Of a DNA stretch of 6,504 nucleotides, positions 1-6,067 are shown one piece after another. The stretch spans positions 1 through 6,504 of the forward strand of contig CALBHI010000306.1 of NCBI GenBank assembly GCA_937894535.1, given 5' to 3'. Numbering within the stretch: the first letter of the stretch is position 1; the number at the start of each line of letters is the position of its first letter. Made by a program: the position numbers and the translations under genes. Source of the stretch: an uncultured Verrucomicrobiota bacterium (lineage in GTDB: Bacteria > Verrucomicrobiota > Kiritimatiellia > CAIVKH01). The notes beneath the pieces are model-generated. The model ran no database searches, was not told the DNA's origin, and was given only the letters and a program-made list of their open reading frames with translations.

Positions 1-1289
1 TTGGAGATGAAGTCGACATCGCCGAACACCACGGCGCGCATGGGCGCGATGGCCACGGCCGAGTTGATGGGGGAGCCTCGCTCCACGGCCACGGCGATGG
101 GCACGGGTCCGCGGCGGTCACGGGCGGTGTCGAAGACGTGGGGTTGGCGGTTGATGTCGGTTTCGGCCCAGGCGTCCGGTGAGGACAGGGCCAGTGCGGA
201 AGGCCGGGCTTGATCCCCGCCGCGCGGGCGAAGGGGATCTTCGGGGGTGAGGGGCAGGGCGCGCGGCCAGTAGAACACGGTGGTGATGCCGGCGAGCGGT
301 TTCGAGATGGGGTGATCACCGTATTGGTCCACCAGCAGGTCGAATCCGGAAAGGGTGCGTGTCGGATCGATGACCAGGCTGTCGATGCTCTCGATACCCC
401 ATGATTCAAGCAGCGGGGAGAAGCCGGCATCGGTTTCCGAGTTCAGCATCAGGATGACTCGACCGGCGCGCCCGAGGTAGGCGCGAATCCGCTCGATTTC
501 TCCGTCGGCATAGCGGCGTGTCGGGCCGGCGATGATCAGGGCCGAGGCATCCTCGGGGATGCTGGCCTGGCGGGCGAAGCTGAAGGGCTGGAGGTCGATG
601 TCATCGCGGCGGATCTCTGCGCCCATACGCGACAACCCGACATAGTCGTCGCGTTCATTGAAGTCGCGTTCACCGTGGCCTTCCATGAAGTACACGCGTG
701 GCCGTTCGGCGCGGGTGATGGCGAGCAGGGATGAGGAAATGACCAATTCGCCGCGGAAGGCGGTTTTGCGGGGTGGTGCTCCCTGCAGCAGCGGCTGGTA
801 ATCCATCTCCATCAGTTCGTCCGCGTGAATGACCCGGGTACGGTCGCCGTATTCGACGATCACGACGTTGGGGCCGGGAAGGTTGAGCCGGGTCATCAGC
901 GCTTCCGCGCGGGCAAGGTTGCGGTCGGGATCGATGCGTTCGACCACGATCCGGTTGCCGGAGGCATATTCGTACTCGCGCAGCAACTGGACCAGGTCGT
1001 CGTACAGATGGAGGTAGATCTCGTGGCCGGCCTGGATGAACACCGTGATGCGGACCCGGTCATCCAGACTGGCCAACAAGGCGCGGGTTTTGTCGGATAG
1101 TGCATAAAACCGTTCGCGGCTCAGGTCCGTACGGATGTAATTCCGGGACGACAGGTAGTTCACCATGACCAGGAGGATGAACATCAAGGCGATGGCCGCG
1201 GTGCTGTTCAGGCCGGCGAGCAGGTGCCTGCGGCGGCGTGCGCGCAACCGTTTGTCGGTGGAAGGTCCGATGGGGTCGGCGGGCCTCAT
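1..1289 (-). CDS. GldG-like ABC transporter auxiliary protein (partial, 3' end beyond the left edge)
   Basis: The reading frame opens with ATG at 1289 and stays open to base 1, giving 429 residues with no stop. The N-terminus is basic and cytosolic (about 1-24), followed by one membrane anchor (about 25-46, AAIALMFILLVMVNYLSS). The rest is probably periplasmic. The post-anchor segment YIRTDLSRERFYALSDKT (51-68), the motif YFMEGHGE (200-207), the LIIAGPT strand (251-257) and GDVDFIS (423-429) are characteristic of the GldG/ABC_transp_aux family (PF09822), whose members accompany ABC-2 permeases. A DUF4350-like fold is plausible around 190-300. Family members are tied to gliding and secretion in Bacteroidota but are also common, with unknown substrate, in non-gliding bacteria. 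The start overlaps the permease stop as ATGA, and GAGG lies 8 bases upstream. A second C-terminal membrane segment is usual in the family and would lie outside the window. The family call is firm; the substrate is unknown. Confidence 0.88.
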   Translation of the reverse strand, partial: MRPADPIGPSTDKRLRARRRRHLLAGLNSTAAIALMFILLVMVNYLSSRNYIRTDLSRERFYALSDKTRALLASLDDRVRITVFIQAGHEIYLHLYDDLVQLLREYEYASGNRIVVERIDPDRNLARAEALMTRLNLPGPNVVIVEYGDRTRVIHADELMEMDYQPLLQGAPPRKTAFRGELVISSSLLAITRAERPRVYFMEGHGERDFNERDDYVGLSRMGAEIRRDDIDLQPFSFARQASIPEDASALIIAGPTRRYADGEIERIRAYLGRAGRVILMLNSETDAGFSPLLESWGIESIDSLVIDPTRTLSGFDLLVDQYGDHPISKPLAGITTVFYWPRALPLTPEDPLRPRGGDQARPSALALSSPDAWAETDINRQPHVFDTARDRRGPVPIAVAVERGSPINSAVAIAPMRAVVFGDVDFIS

Positions 1290-2032
1290 TTCCAGTGCCT
1301 CGATTCAAGGATGCGCGTGGCGCTAAAGAGGAAGAAGCACGTGCCGCCGAGGTAAAACACCACCGCCCGGGAGTCGACGGCGCCGCGCGAGAATTCGATC
1401 ATGTGCCGGTGGGGCGAAAGGTAATCGGCCACGGCCAGAGCGGTGGTATGGTAGGAAATGAATTCCAGGAATCCGGAAAAGAAAAAGAGGATCATCAGTG
1501 CAAACGATGTGATCGCGGCGATGATCTGGTTTGATGTGGTGAGCGAACACAGCAGGCCGATGGCGAGGAACAGGGCTCCGGTGAGGGCCGCCCCGATGTA
1601 GCCTCCGGCTACGGCGCCCGGATCGAAAGGCGGAATCTCCGCGCTGAGTCCGTGCAGCACGGCGAGGAAGAGCAGGGTGGGCGCCCACATCAACAGGTAG
1701 AAGCTGTACACGCCAGCGAATTTGGCGCCGACCACGGAGGCGTCGGAGACGGGTGCGGTGAGCAGGGTTTCCAGGGTGCCGGTGCGGCGTTCCTCAGCAA
1801 AGAGCCGCATGGTCAGCAGGGGCACGACGACCATCTGGGTCATCCAATAGAAGGGTGATCCGAACATCAGGTTCATCACGCCGACGCCGGGAACCCCGTC
1901 AGCCAGCACCGAAGCGAGGAAATAAAACGTCATGCCCATGACCAGGAGAAAAAAAGTCAGGCTGGCATATGCGACCGGTGAGTGGAAGTACCCGGTCATC
2001 TCGCGGCGCCACAGGACAAGGAATGCGTTCAT
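1286..2032 (-). CDS. ABC-2 type permease, GldF/NosY-like
   Basis: This 248-residue integral membrane protein is the channel subunit of an ABC transporter. About six hydrophobic segments can be seen (roughly 19-42, 58-75, 108-128, 141-163, 167-190 and 224-242). The cytosolic coupling segment RLFAEERRTGTLETLLTAPV (76-95) is the hallmark of the GldF/NosY branch of ABC-2 permeases and is where the ATPase docks. Length is normal for a half-permease, so two copies probably pair with two ATPase subunits. The ATG at 2032 overlaps the ATPase stop as ATGA, with GGGAG 8 bases upstream; the stop overlaps the gldG-like start in the same way, so the three products are probably translated in a coupled fashion. 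What it moves cannot be told from sequence. NosY alone is an alternative name, but the GldG-like neighbour favours the Gld-type module. Confidence 0.92.
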   Translation of the reverse strand: MNAFLVLWRREMTGYFHSPVAYASLTFFLLVMGMTFYFLASVLADGVPGVGVMNLMFGSPFYWMTQMVVVPLLTMRLFAEERRTGTLETLLTAPVSDASVVGAKFAGVYSFYLLMWAPTLLFLAVLHGLSAEIPPFDPGAVAGGYIGAALTGALFLAIGLLCSLTTSNQIIAAITSFALMILFFFSGFLEFISYHTTALAVADYLSPHRHMIEFSRGAVDSRAVVFYLGGTCFFLFSATRILESRHWK

Positions 2033-2985
2033 GGCCCGGGCTCCCGCCGTGCCGCCGGCGTATCGTTGGTGAGCGAGACGAACAGATCCTCCAGTGTACC
2101 GGCTTCAAGGTGGAGGTCGCGCAGGAGCCATCCGCGCGAGGCGATCCATTCGAACAGCCGGGTGCGTGGATCCTGTGCCCGGGGGCAGTGGAAACTGAGG
2201 CGCAACCATTCGCCCTCGGCCTCGATGGCGAGATCGGCGAGATCGGGCCAGGTGCCGAGTTCAGCGGCCAGCAGGTCGCGCGGTGCCTTGATCTCGGCGG
2301 TGATGCGGGCCATGCCCTTCATGTGGCGGAGCAATCGATCCGTGGCATCCGCGGCGACGATCCGGCCTTGTTTGATGATCAGGACACGGCGGCAGGTGGC
2401 CTCCACCTCGGACAGGATATGGGTCGATAACAGGATGGTGTGGCGGCGTCCGAGTTCGTGGATGAGCTGGCGGACCTGACGGATCTGGTTCGGGTCGAGG
2501 CCGATGGTTGGTTCATCCAGGATGAGCAATTCGGGATCATGCACCAGGGCTTCGGCCAGTCCCACGCGCTGGCGGTATCCTTTGGACAGTTGGCCGATGA
2601 TGCGGCGGCCGCTGTCGGCCAGGCCGCACAGTTCCTTCACCTCGGCGATCCGGTCCTTGCGGCGCGTACGCGGTACGCCCTTCAGCGCGGCGCGGAAGCG
2701 GAGGTATTCGTCCACGCGCATGTCCGGGTAAAGCGGACAGTTCTCCGGCAGGTAACCGATGCGTTTCCGCACTTCCAGGGAATGGCGGGTCACATCGAAT
2801 CCGGCAACCTTGACCACGCCCGCGCTGGCCGGCAGGTAACCGGCCAGGATGCGCATGGTGGTGGTCTTGCCGGAACCGTTGGGGCCCAGGAAACCGACCA
2901 CTTCACGGTGGCCGACTTCAAAGGACAGGTCATTTACGGCGACCCGGCCCGGAAAGGTCTTGGTGAGGTGGGAAACGGTGATCAT
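2029..2985 (-). CDS. ABC transporter ATP-binding protein, GldA/CcmA-like
   Basis: This 318-residue cytosolic ATPase powers the adjacent permease. All nucleotide-binding motifs are present: Walker A GPNGSGKTT (34-42), signature LSKGYRQR (133-140), Walker B LLILDEP (153-159), D-loop GLDP (162-165) and switch histidine H189 in LLSTHI. The Q-loop position reads GYLPENCPLYPDM, with Glu at 81 in place of Gln, which is usual in this Gld/Nod-type subfamily. After the core domain (about 1-215) there is a C-terminal extension of roughly 100 residues (216-318) that ends in GTLEDLFVSLT, a typical ending of drug- and Gld-type ABC-2 ATPases. It starts 9 bases after the htrA stop, with no visible Shine-Dalgarno sequence, so it very probably depends on the htrA transcript. 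Its stop overlaps the permease start. Catalytically it looks intact. Confidence 0.94.
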   Translation of the reverse strand: MITVSHLTKTFPGRVAVNDLSFEVGHREVVGFLGPNGSGKTTTMRILAGYLPASAGVVKVAGFDVTRHSLEVRKRIGYLPENCPLYPDMRVDEYLRFRAALKGVPRTRRKDRIAEVKELCGLADSGRRIIGQLSKGYRQRVGLAEALVHDPELLILDEPTIGLDPNQIRQVRQLIHELGRRHTILLSTHILSEVEATCRRVLIIKQGRIVAADATDRLLRHMKGMARITAEIKAPRDLLAAELGTWPDLADLAIEAEGEWLRLSFHCPRAQDPRTRLFEWIASRGWLLRDLHLEAGTLEDLFVSLTNDTPAARREPGP

Positions 2986-2994
2986 GCGGCGCCG

Positions 2995-4353
2995 TTACTG
3001 GGCGGTGATGTTGAGGGCCGTGGTCTGGGCGAGCATAAACGTGTCATGTTCGACAAAGCTGATGACTTCGACCCTGACCGGATCGCCCCGGTTTACCCGC
3101 TCCAGCGCCATGCCGACGTCAGCGATGGATTGCAATTCCTTCTCGTTGATCGAGGAGATCATCATGTTTTTGCGCAGCCCGGCCCGGAATGCCGGACTGT
3201 CCTCGACGACATCCTTCACGATCAGGCATGAACGGTAGTGCGCGGTTCGCTCGGCGGCCTTGGCGCTGCAGTCGAATACCAGTCCGAGCAAGTCCTTGGC
3301 CAGGGTTTCACCGGATGGTTTCGGCGCGGCGGTAATGGTCAAGCTCACCGCGCGTTCCTCCCCGGAAAGCTGGAAAATCATGTCCACCTGGTCGCCGATG
3401 TCGTATCCGAGCAGACGGCGGTTGAGTTCATAGAGGTTGTTGGCCGGTTCACCCTGGAATGACGCGAGGACGTCGCCGTTGCGCAGCCCTTTTGCATAAG
3501 CATCGCTCTGCCGGTCAATGCGGCGGATCTGGATGTTACCTTCAAGTTCCTCAAGATCGAAGCCGGGCCAACGGTCATGGATCAACCGCGGGGTCAACCA
3601 CCGGGTGAGAAGGTTTTTCGCGCGTTTGACCGGCATGGCGAATCCGATGTTCTGGGCATCCTGGTAGATGGCGACATTGATGCCGATGAGTTCGCCGTCG
3701 GTGTTGACCAATGGACCTCCGGAGTTGCCGGGATTCACCGCGGCATCGGTCTGGAGGATGTCACGGTAGAGGATCTGGCCATTGTAGCGGGCCTCGCGGT
3801 TTTTGGCGGAAAGCACGCCGACCGTAACGGTGTGGGCGAGGCCGAAGGGATTGCCAAGCGTGATGACCGTTTCGCCGAGGAACAGATCGTCGTCATCGGC
3901 GAAGGTGACGGCCGGCAAGGGGCTGTCGGGATCAATCTTGATCAGGGCCAGGTCGTTGATCTCATCGCCGGCCAGCACCCGCGCCTCGTAGGTCGATTCA
4001 TCGGACAGCATGACGCGGATGCGGGATGCCCGCTCAATGACATGGTAATTGGTGAGGATGTAGCCATCCGAACTGATGATCACCCCGGAGCCCAGGGAGT
4101 GTTTGGTCTGGTACGATGGTGGGGCGGGCGGCGAACCAAAAAAGTCGCGGAAAAACAGGTCGAGCATGTCCCCCCGGTACCGCATGCGCGGGTCTGAATA
4201 AACGCGGCGGACCAGCCGTTCGGTTCCGATGTTTACGACCGAGGGCATGACCTTTTCCACCGCTTCCACCACCGGGGTGCGCCGGGTGGTGGTCGCAGAG
4301 GCGGTGGCCAGCATGGTTGCGGTCAGGCAGAATAACGTTGTAAATTTCATCAT
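2995..4353 (-). CDS. HtrA/DegP-type periplasmic serine protease with two PDZ domains
   Basis: This 452-residue protein is an envelope quality-control protease (family S1C). The N-terminus is a short signal peptide, with probable cleavage after ATASA (about residue 20), so it acts in the periplasm. The trypsin-like domain (about 30-250) has an LA-loop-like stretch with FFRDFFG (67-73), then catalytic His104 in TNYHVIE, Asp134 in NDLALIKID and Ser211 in NPGNSGGPL, so the triad is complete. PDZ1 spans about 263-342 (SDAYAKGLRNGDVL) and PDZ2 about 352-448 (SPAFRAGLRKNMMISSI). Length matches DegP/DegQ. PDZ2 holds two cysteines, C362 and C376. Two ATGs stand in tandem (4353 and 4350); the first is taken, but no Shine-Dalgarno sequence supports either. 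It is the first gene of the ABC operon and has a good promoter upstream. DegP, DegQ and DegS homologues cannot be separated by sequence alone, though two PDZ domains argue against DegS. Confidence 0.95.
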   Translation of the reverse strand: MMKFTTLFCLTATMLATASATTTRRTPVVEAVEKVMPSVVNIGTERLVRRVYSDPRMRYRGDMLDLFFRDFFGSPPAPPSYQTKHSLGSGVIISSDGYILTNYHVIERASRIRVMLSDESTYEARVLAGDEINDLALIKIDPDSPLPAVTFADDDDLFLGETVITLGNPFGLAHTVTVGVLSAKNREARYNGQILYRDILQTDAAVNPGNSGGPLVNTDGELIGINVAIYQDAQNIGFAMPVKRAKNLLTRWLTPRLIHDRWPGFDLEELEGNIQIRRIDRQSDAYAKGLRNGDVLASFQGEPANNLYELNRRLLGYDIGDQVDMIFQLSGEERAVSLTITAAPKPSGETLAKDLLGLVFDCSAKAAERTAHYRSCLIVKDVVEDSPAFRAGLRKNMMISSINEKELQSIADVGMALERVNRGDPVRVEVISFVEHDTFMLAQTTALNITAQ

Positions 4354-4356
4354 ATA

Positions 4357-4364
4357 AACATGTT
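4357..4364. repeat. 8-base palindrome at the htrA translation start
   Basis: AACATGTT is a perfect palindrome lying 3 to 11 bases upstream of the htrA ATG, where a Shine-Dalgarno sequence would normally be. It may be chance, a protein site in the leader, or simply an A/T-rich unstructured start region of a leader that lacks a ribosome-binding sequence. Confidence 0.3.
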
Positions 4365-4416
4365 GCGTGATGGTTCAGCCGGATGCACAAACGTCGGGCC
4401 GAACCTCAACCCCGGC

Positions 4417-4444
4417 ATTATCGACGCCCTCGTCATGTAGTCAA
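4417..4444 (-). promoter_or_regulatory. Predicted sigma70-type promoter of the htrA-ABC operon
   Basis: On the minus strand a -35 box TTGACT (4444-4439, 5 of 6 to consensus) is separated by 16 bases from a -10 box GATAAT (4422-4417, 5 of 6). Transcription would start near 4410 and leave a leader of about 57 bases before the htrA ATG at 4353. It is the only convincing -35/-10 pair I find upstream of htrA. The call rests on sequence match only. Confidence 0.6.
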
Positions 4445-4455
4445 GCGGCCATCCC

Positions 4456-4471
4456 GTTCGAACTGTACAGT
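4456..4471. promoter_or_regulatory. Compound palindrome upstream of the htrA promoter, possible regulator site
   Basis: Two perfect palindromes overlap by two bases: GTTCGAAC (4456-4463) and ACTGTACAGT (4462-4471). They sit 12 to 27 bases upstream of the htrA -35 box, a usual place for an activator, and also within reach of any rightward promoter for the gene at 4547. The regulator cannot be named. The half-sites resemble fragments of LexA boxes (GTTC/GAAC, CTGT/ACAG), but the spacing of known boxes is absent. Confidence 0.35.
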
Positions 4472-4487
4472 GGGTGTGGTGGTCGAT

Positions 4488-4508
4488 GTATTCCAATCAT
4501 GGGAATAC
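4488..4508. promoter_or_regulatory. Inverted repeat 1 (7-base arms, 7-base spacer), possible operator
   Basis: The arms GTATTCC (4488-4494) and GGAATAC (4502-4508) are perfect inverted copies around the spacer AATCATG. The core TCCAATCATGG resembles the core TCCAATGATTGG of the second inverted repeat, and the two centres (4498 and 4530) are 32 bases apart, about three helical turns. This suggests paired binding of a dimeric regulator ahead of the gene at 4547. Confidence 0.45.
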
Positions 4509-4520
4509 GGTTGCGCTACC

Positions 4521-4539
4521 GTGTCCAATGATTGGACAC
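4521..4539. promoter_or_regulatory. Inverted repeat 2 (9-base arms, 1-base spacer), possible operator or leader hairpin
   Basis: GTGTCCAAT (4521-4529) and ATTGGACAC (4531-4539) are perfect inverted copies around one G, ending 7 bases before the ATG at 4547. A further TTGGAC half-site follows at 4540-4545. As DNA it is a strong candidate operator. If transcribed, it could fold as an 8-pair hairpin with a UGA loop next to the start codon and so affect translation. I could not find a convincing rightward -35/-10 pair here. Confidence 0.5.
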
Positions 4540-4546
4540 TTGGACC

Positions 4547-4975
4547 ATGGAAACATTCTGGCAACTTCACGCAGGCTGGATCGGATGGTTGACGGCCATC
4601 TCGGCGGTGATGTTTGTCGCCACCCTGGTGGCACTTCCCCCGTTGATCGTGCGGATCCCGGAGGACTACTTTGTGCGCCGCCGCCGAGCACGGCTCTTGC
4701 GGCAAGGATCACGGCCTTGGCTCGGGTATCTGGTTCTTGCCGGAAAAAATCTCGCCGGTGGTCTGTTGGTTCTGGCCGGAATCGCCATGCTCGTCTTGCC
4801 CGGTCAGGGGGTGGTGACGATTCTCGTCGGTTTGCTGCTGCTCGACTTCCCCGGAAAATTCCGGTTGGAGCGGAGAATCGTGCGTCAACCGGCCGTCATG
4901 AAGGCGCTGAATTGGATCCGGCAACGGCGTGGCCAACCCCCGTTGCAACCGCCGCCCGCCCGCCGGCCCTCCTGA
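4547..4975 (+). CDS. Small PGPGW-family inner-membrane protein
   Basis: This 142-residue protein has a hydrophobic segment at about 12-36, a basic cytosolic stretch with YFVRRRRARLLRQ (41-53), and a second hydrophobic region at about 60-100. The latter includes LPGQGVVTILVGLLLLDFPGK (starting at 84), which matches the putative transmembrane family PGPGW (PF09656) although the motif itself reads PGQGV instead of PGPGW. The C-terminus (105-142) is basic and Pro-rich, probably cytosolic. No function is established for the family. I chose ATG 4547 over an in-frame TTG at 4532, because the TTG lies inside inverted repeat 2 and adds only five residues. There is no clear Shine-Dalgarno sequence. The outer-membrane gene follows 48 bases downstream with no visible terminator between, so the two may share a transcript. 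Confidence 0.8.
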   Translation: METFWQLHAGWIGWLTAISAVMFVATLVALPPLIVRIPEDYFVRRRRARLLRQGSRPWLGYLVLAGKNLAGGLLVLAGIAMLVLPGQGVVTILVGLLLLDFPGKFRLERRIVRQPAVMKALNWIRQRRGQPPLQPPPARRPS

Positions 4976-5023
4976 ACCGCTTCGCGCTTGCCTTGTCCGG
5001 TATCCACTGGTAGTGCTCGCCCC

Positions 5024-6067
5024 ATGAACCCGATAAAGATCCTTTTTGTCCTGTTGATGGTTGCTGGTGGTTTCGCCCGGGCGGACGAACCGGAGACCGA
5101 AACGTCAACCGCCGTGGACGTGGTTGATCCGGCTTCTGTCGATCAGCCGGCAACCGGGGCGGATGATCCCCCAGGCCCGGAAGCGCCGGTCATGTCTGGC
5201 GACGAAGCGGTAACCCCGCCCAGCGGCACCACGCCGGACGTGTCCTTGCCCGGCGAGGATCCTGCGGAGCCGGGCGAGGAAGAGCCGGTCCCTGGTGAAC
5301 CGGCCAAGCCGAAAACACCCCGGATCGATCCGCAATTGCGCTCGTATTACCTGCGCGGCAGCAAGCTGGGGAGTCCATCCGGGCCGAACGCCCTGAAGAA
5401 GCCCAAGCAATCCAAGCGCAGCGGATCGTGGAAGTCGGAAGTCGAACTCGGCGCGACCGGATACCGGGGCAACAACGACTCTGAGCTGTTGCTGATGCGT
5501 GCCAAGACGGAGCGCAAGAAGGAGGAGGAGACCATCCGTCTTGCCGCCCGTGCCACCGTTGGCAACAAGGACGGCGAACGGGACCGTGAGAACGGCGAGG
5601 CGGAAGCCGCCTACCGCGATGTGATCCGGGACCGCTGGTACTACACGGCGGAACTCCGCTACTTCACCGATAAGATTGCCGATGTCGATTACCAATTCGT
5701 GTCCGTGCTTTCACCCGGCTACGATGCCGTTAAAACCGACACGGCCCACCTCGCCCTTGAAGTCGGCCCCGCCTACATTGCCGAGAAAAAAGGCGACGAG
5801 GAAAAGAACTTCGCCGCCGCCCGTATCGCGGTGATGATGGACAAGTTGATCGATGAACGCGTCCTTGTCTGGGAGCGCTTCGAATACCTGCCCGCACTCG
5901 AGGACACCAGCGTGTACCTGATCCTCGCCGAGATCGGCGTCGAGACGGCACTCACCGATTGGTTCCGGTTGCGCACCGTGCTCCAGCAGCGCTACGACAG
6001 CACGCCGGCCGAAGACAAGGACAAGCAGGATATCTTCCTGTCGGCCTCGCTGGTCGCCCAGTTCTAG
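5024..6067 (+). CDS. DUF481 family exported outer-membrane barrel protein
   Basis: This protein has 347 residues. A signal peptide is clear (MNPIKILFVLLMVAGGFARA, 1-20, cut before DEPE). Residues 21-100 are a low-complexity spacer rich in Pro, Glu and Asp. Then comes a basic stretch (115-134, many Lys/Arg/Ser) and a beta-rich domain (135-347) that begins WKSEVELGATGYRGNND and contains alternating strands such as WYYTAELRYFTDKIADVDYQF and LVWERFEYLPALEDTSVYLI. This pattern fits DUF481 (PF04338; YdiY, 'salt-induced outer membrane protein'). The last residue is Phe, as expected for substrates of the BAM complex. The ATG at 5024 was taken over an upstream in-frame start at 4988, because only the shorter form begins directly with the signal peptide. 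No Shine-Dalgarno sequence is seen. Function of the family is unknown; structural or porin-like roles are guesses. Confidence 0.82.
   Translation: MNPIKILFVLLMVAGGFARADEPETETSTAVDVVDPASVDQPATGADDPPGPEAPVMSGDEAVTPPSGTTPDVSLPGEDPAEPGEEEPVPGEPAKPKTPRIDPQLRSYYLRGSKLGSPSGPNALKKPKQSKRSGSWKSEVELGATGYRGNNDSELLLMRAKTERKKEEETIRLAARATVGNKDGERDRENGEAEAAYRDVIRDRWYYTAELRYFTDKIADVDYQFVSVLSPGYDAVKTDTAHLALEVGPAYIAEKKGDEEKNFAAARIAVMMDKLIDERVLVWERFEYLPALEDTSVYLILAEIGVETALTDWFRLRTVLQQRYDSTPAEDKDKQDIFLSASLVAQF

Noticed and set aside
1..404. Rightward short open frames at the left edge
   Set aside because: Antisense to the GldG-like gene, whose frame is open across the whole region and has family motifs to its last residue in the window.
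2743..2760. Loss of the Q-loop glutamine in the ABC ATPase
   Set aside because: Glu in a YLPEN context is common in the Gld/Nod-type subfamily, so it is not a sign of an inactive enzyme.
2440..3231. Rightward 263-codon open frame
   Set aside because: It lies antisense to the ABC ATPase and the end of htrA, both of which have complete family motifs. Its translation has no recognisable domain and has the composition of a GC-rich complementary-strand shadow.
3577..4197. Rightward 206-codon open frame
   Set aside because: Fully antisense to the protease domain of htrA; the acidic, Gly/Val-rich translation is typical of a shadow frame.
4456..4471. LexA (SOS) box
   Set aside because: GTTC/GAAC and CTGT/ACAG half-sites occur, but with no spacer instead of the 4 or 8 bases of known boxes, and no DNA-repair gene is adjacent.
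4976..5023. Terminator between the PGPGW and DUF481 genes
   Set aside because: Only a weak CACT-GGT-AGTG inverted repeat is seen and no run of T follows, so no terminator was called.
5105..5695. Leftward 196-codon open frame
   Set aside because: Antisense to the DUF481 gene, which has a signal peptide and a barrel pattern; no domain in the shadow.
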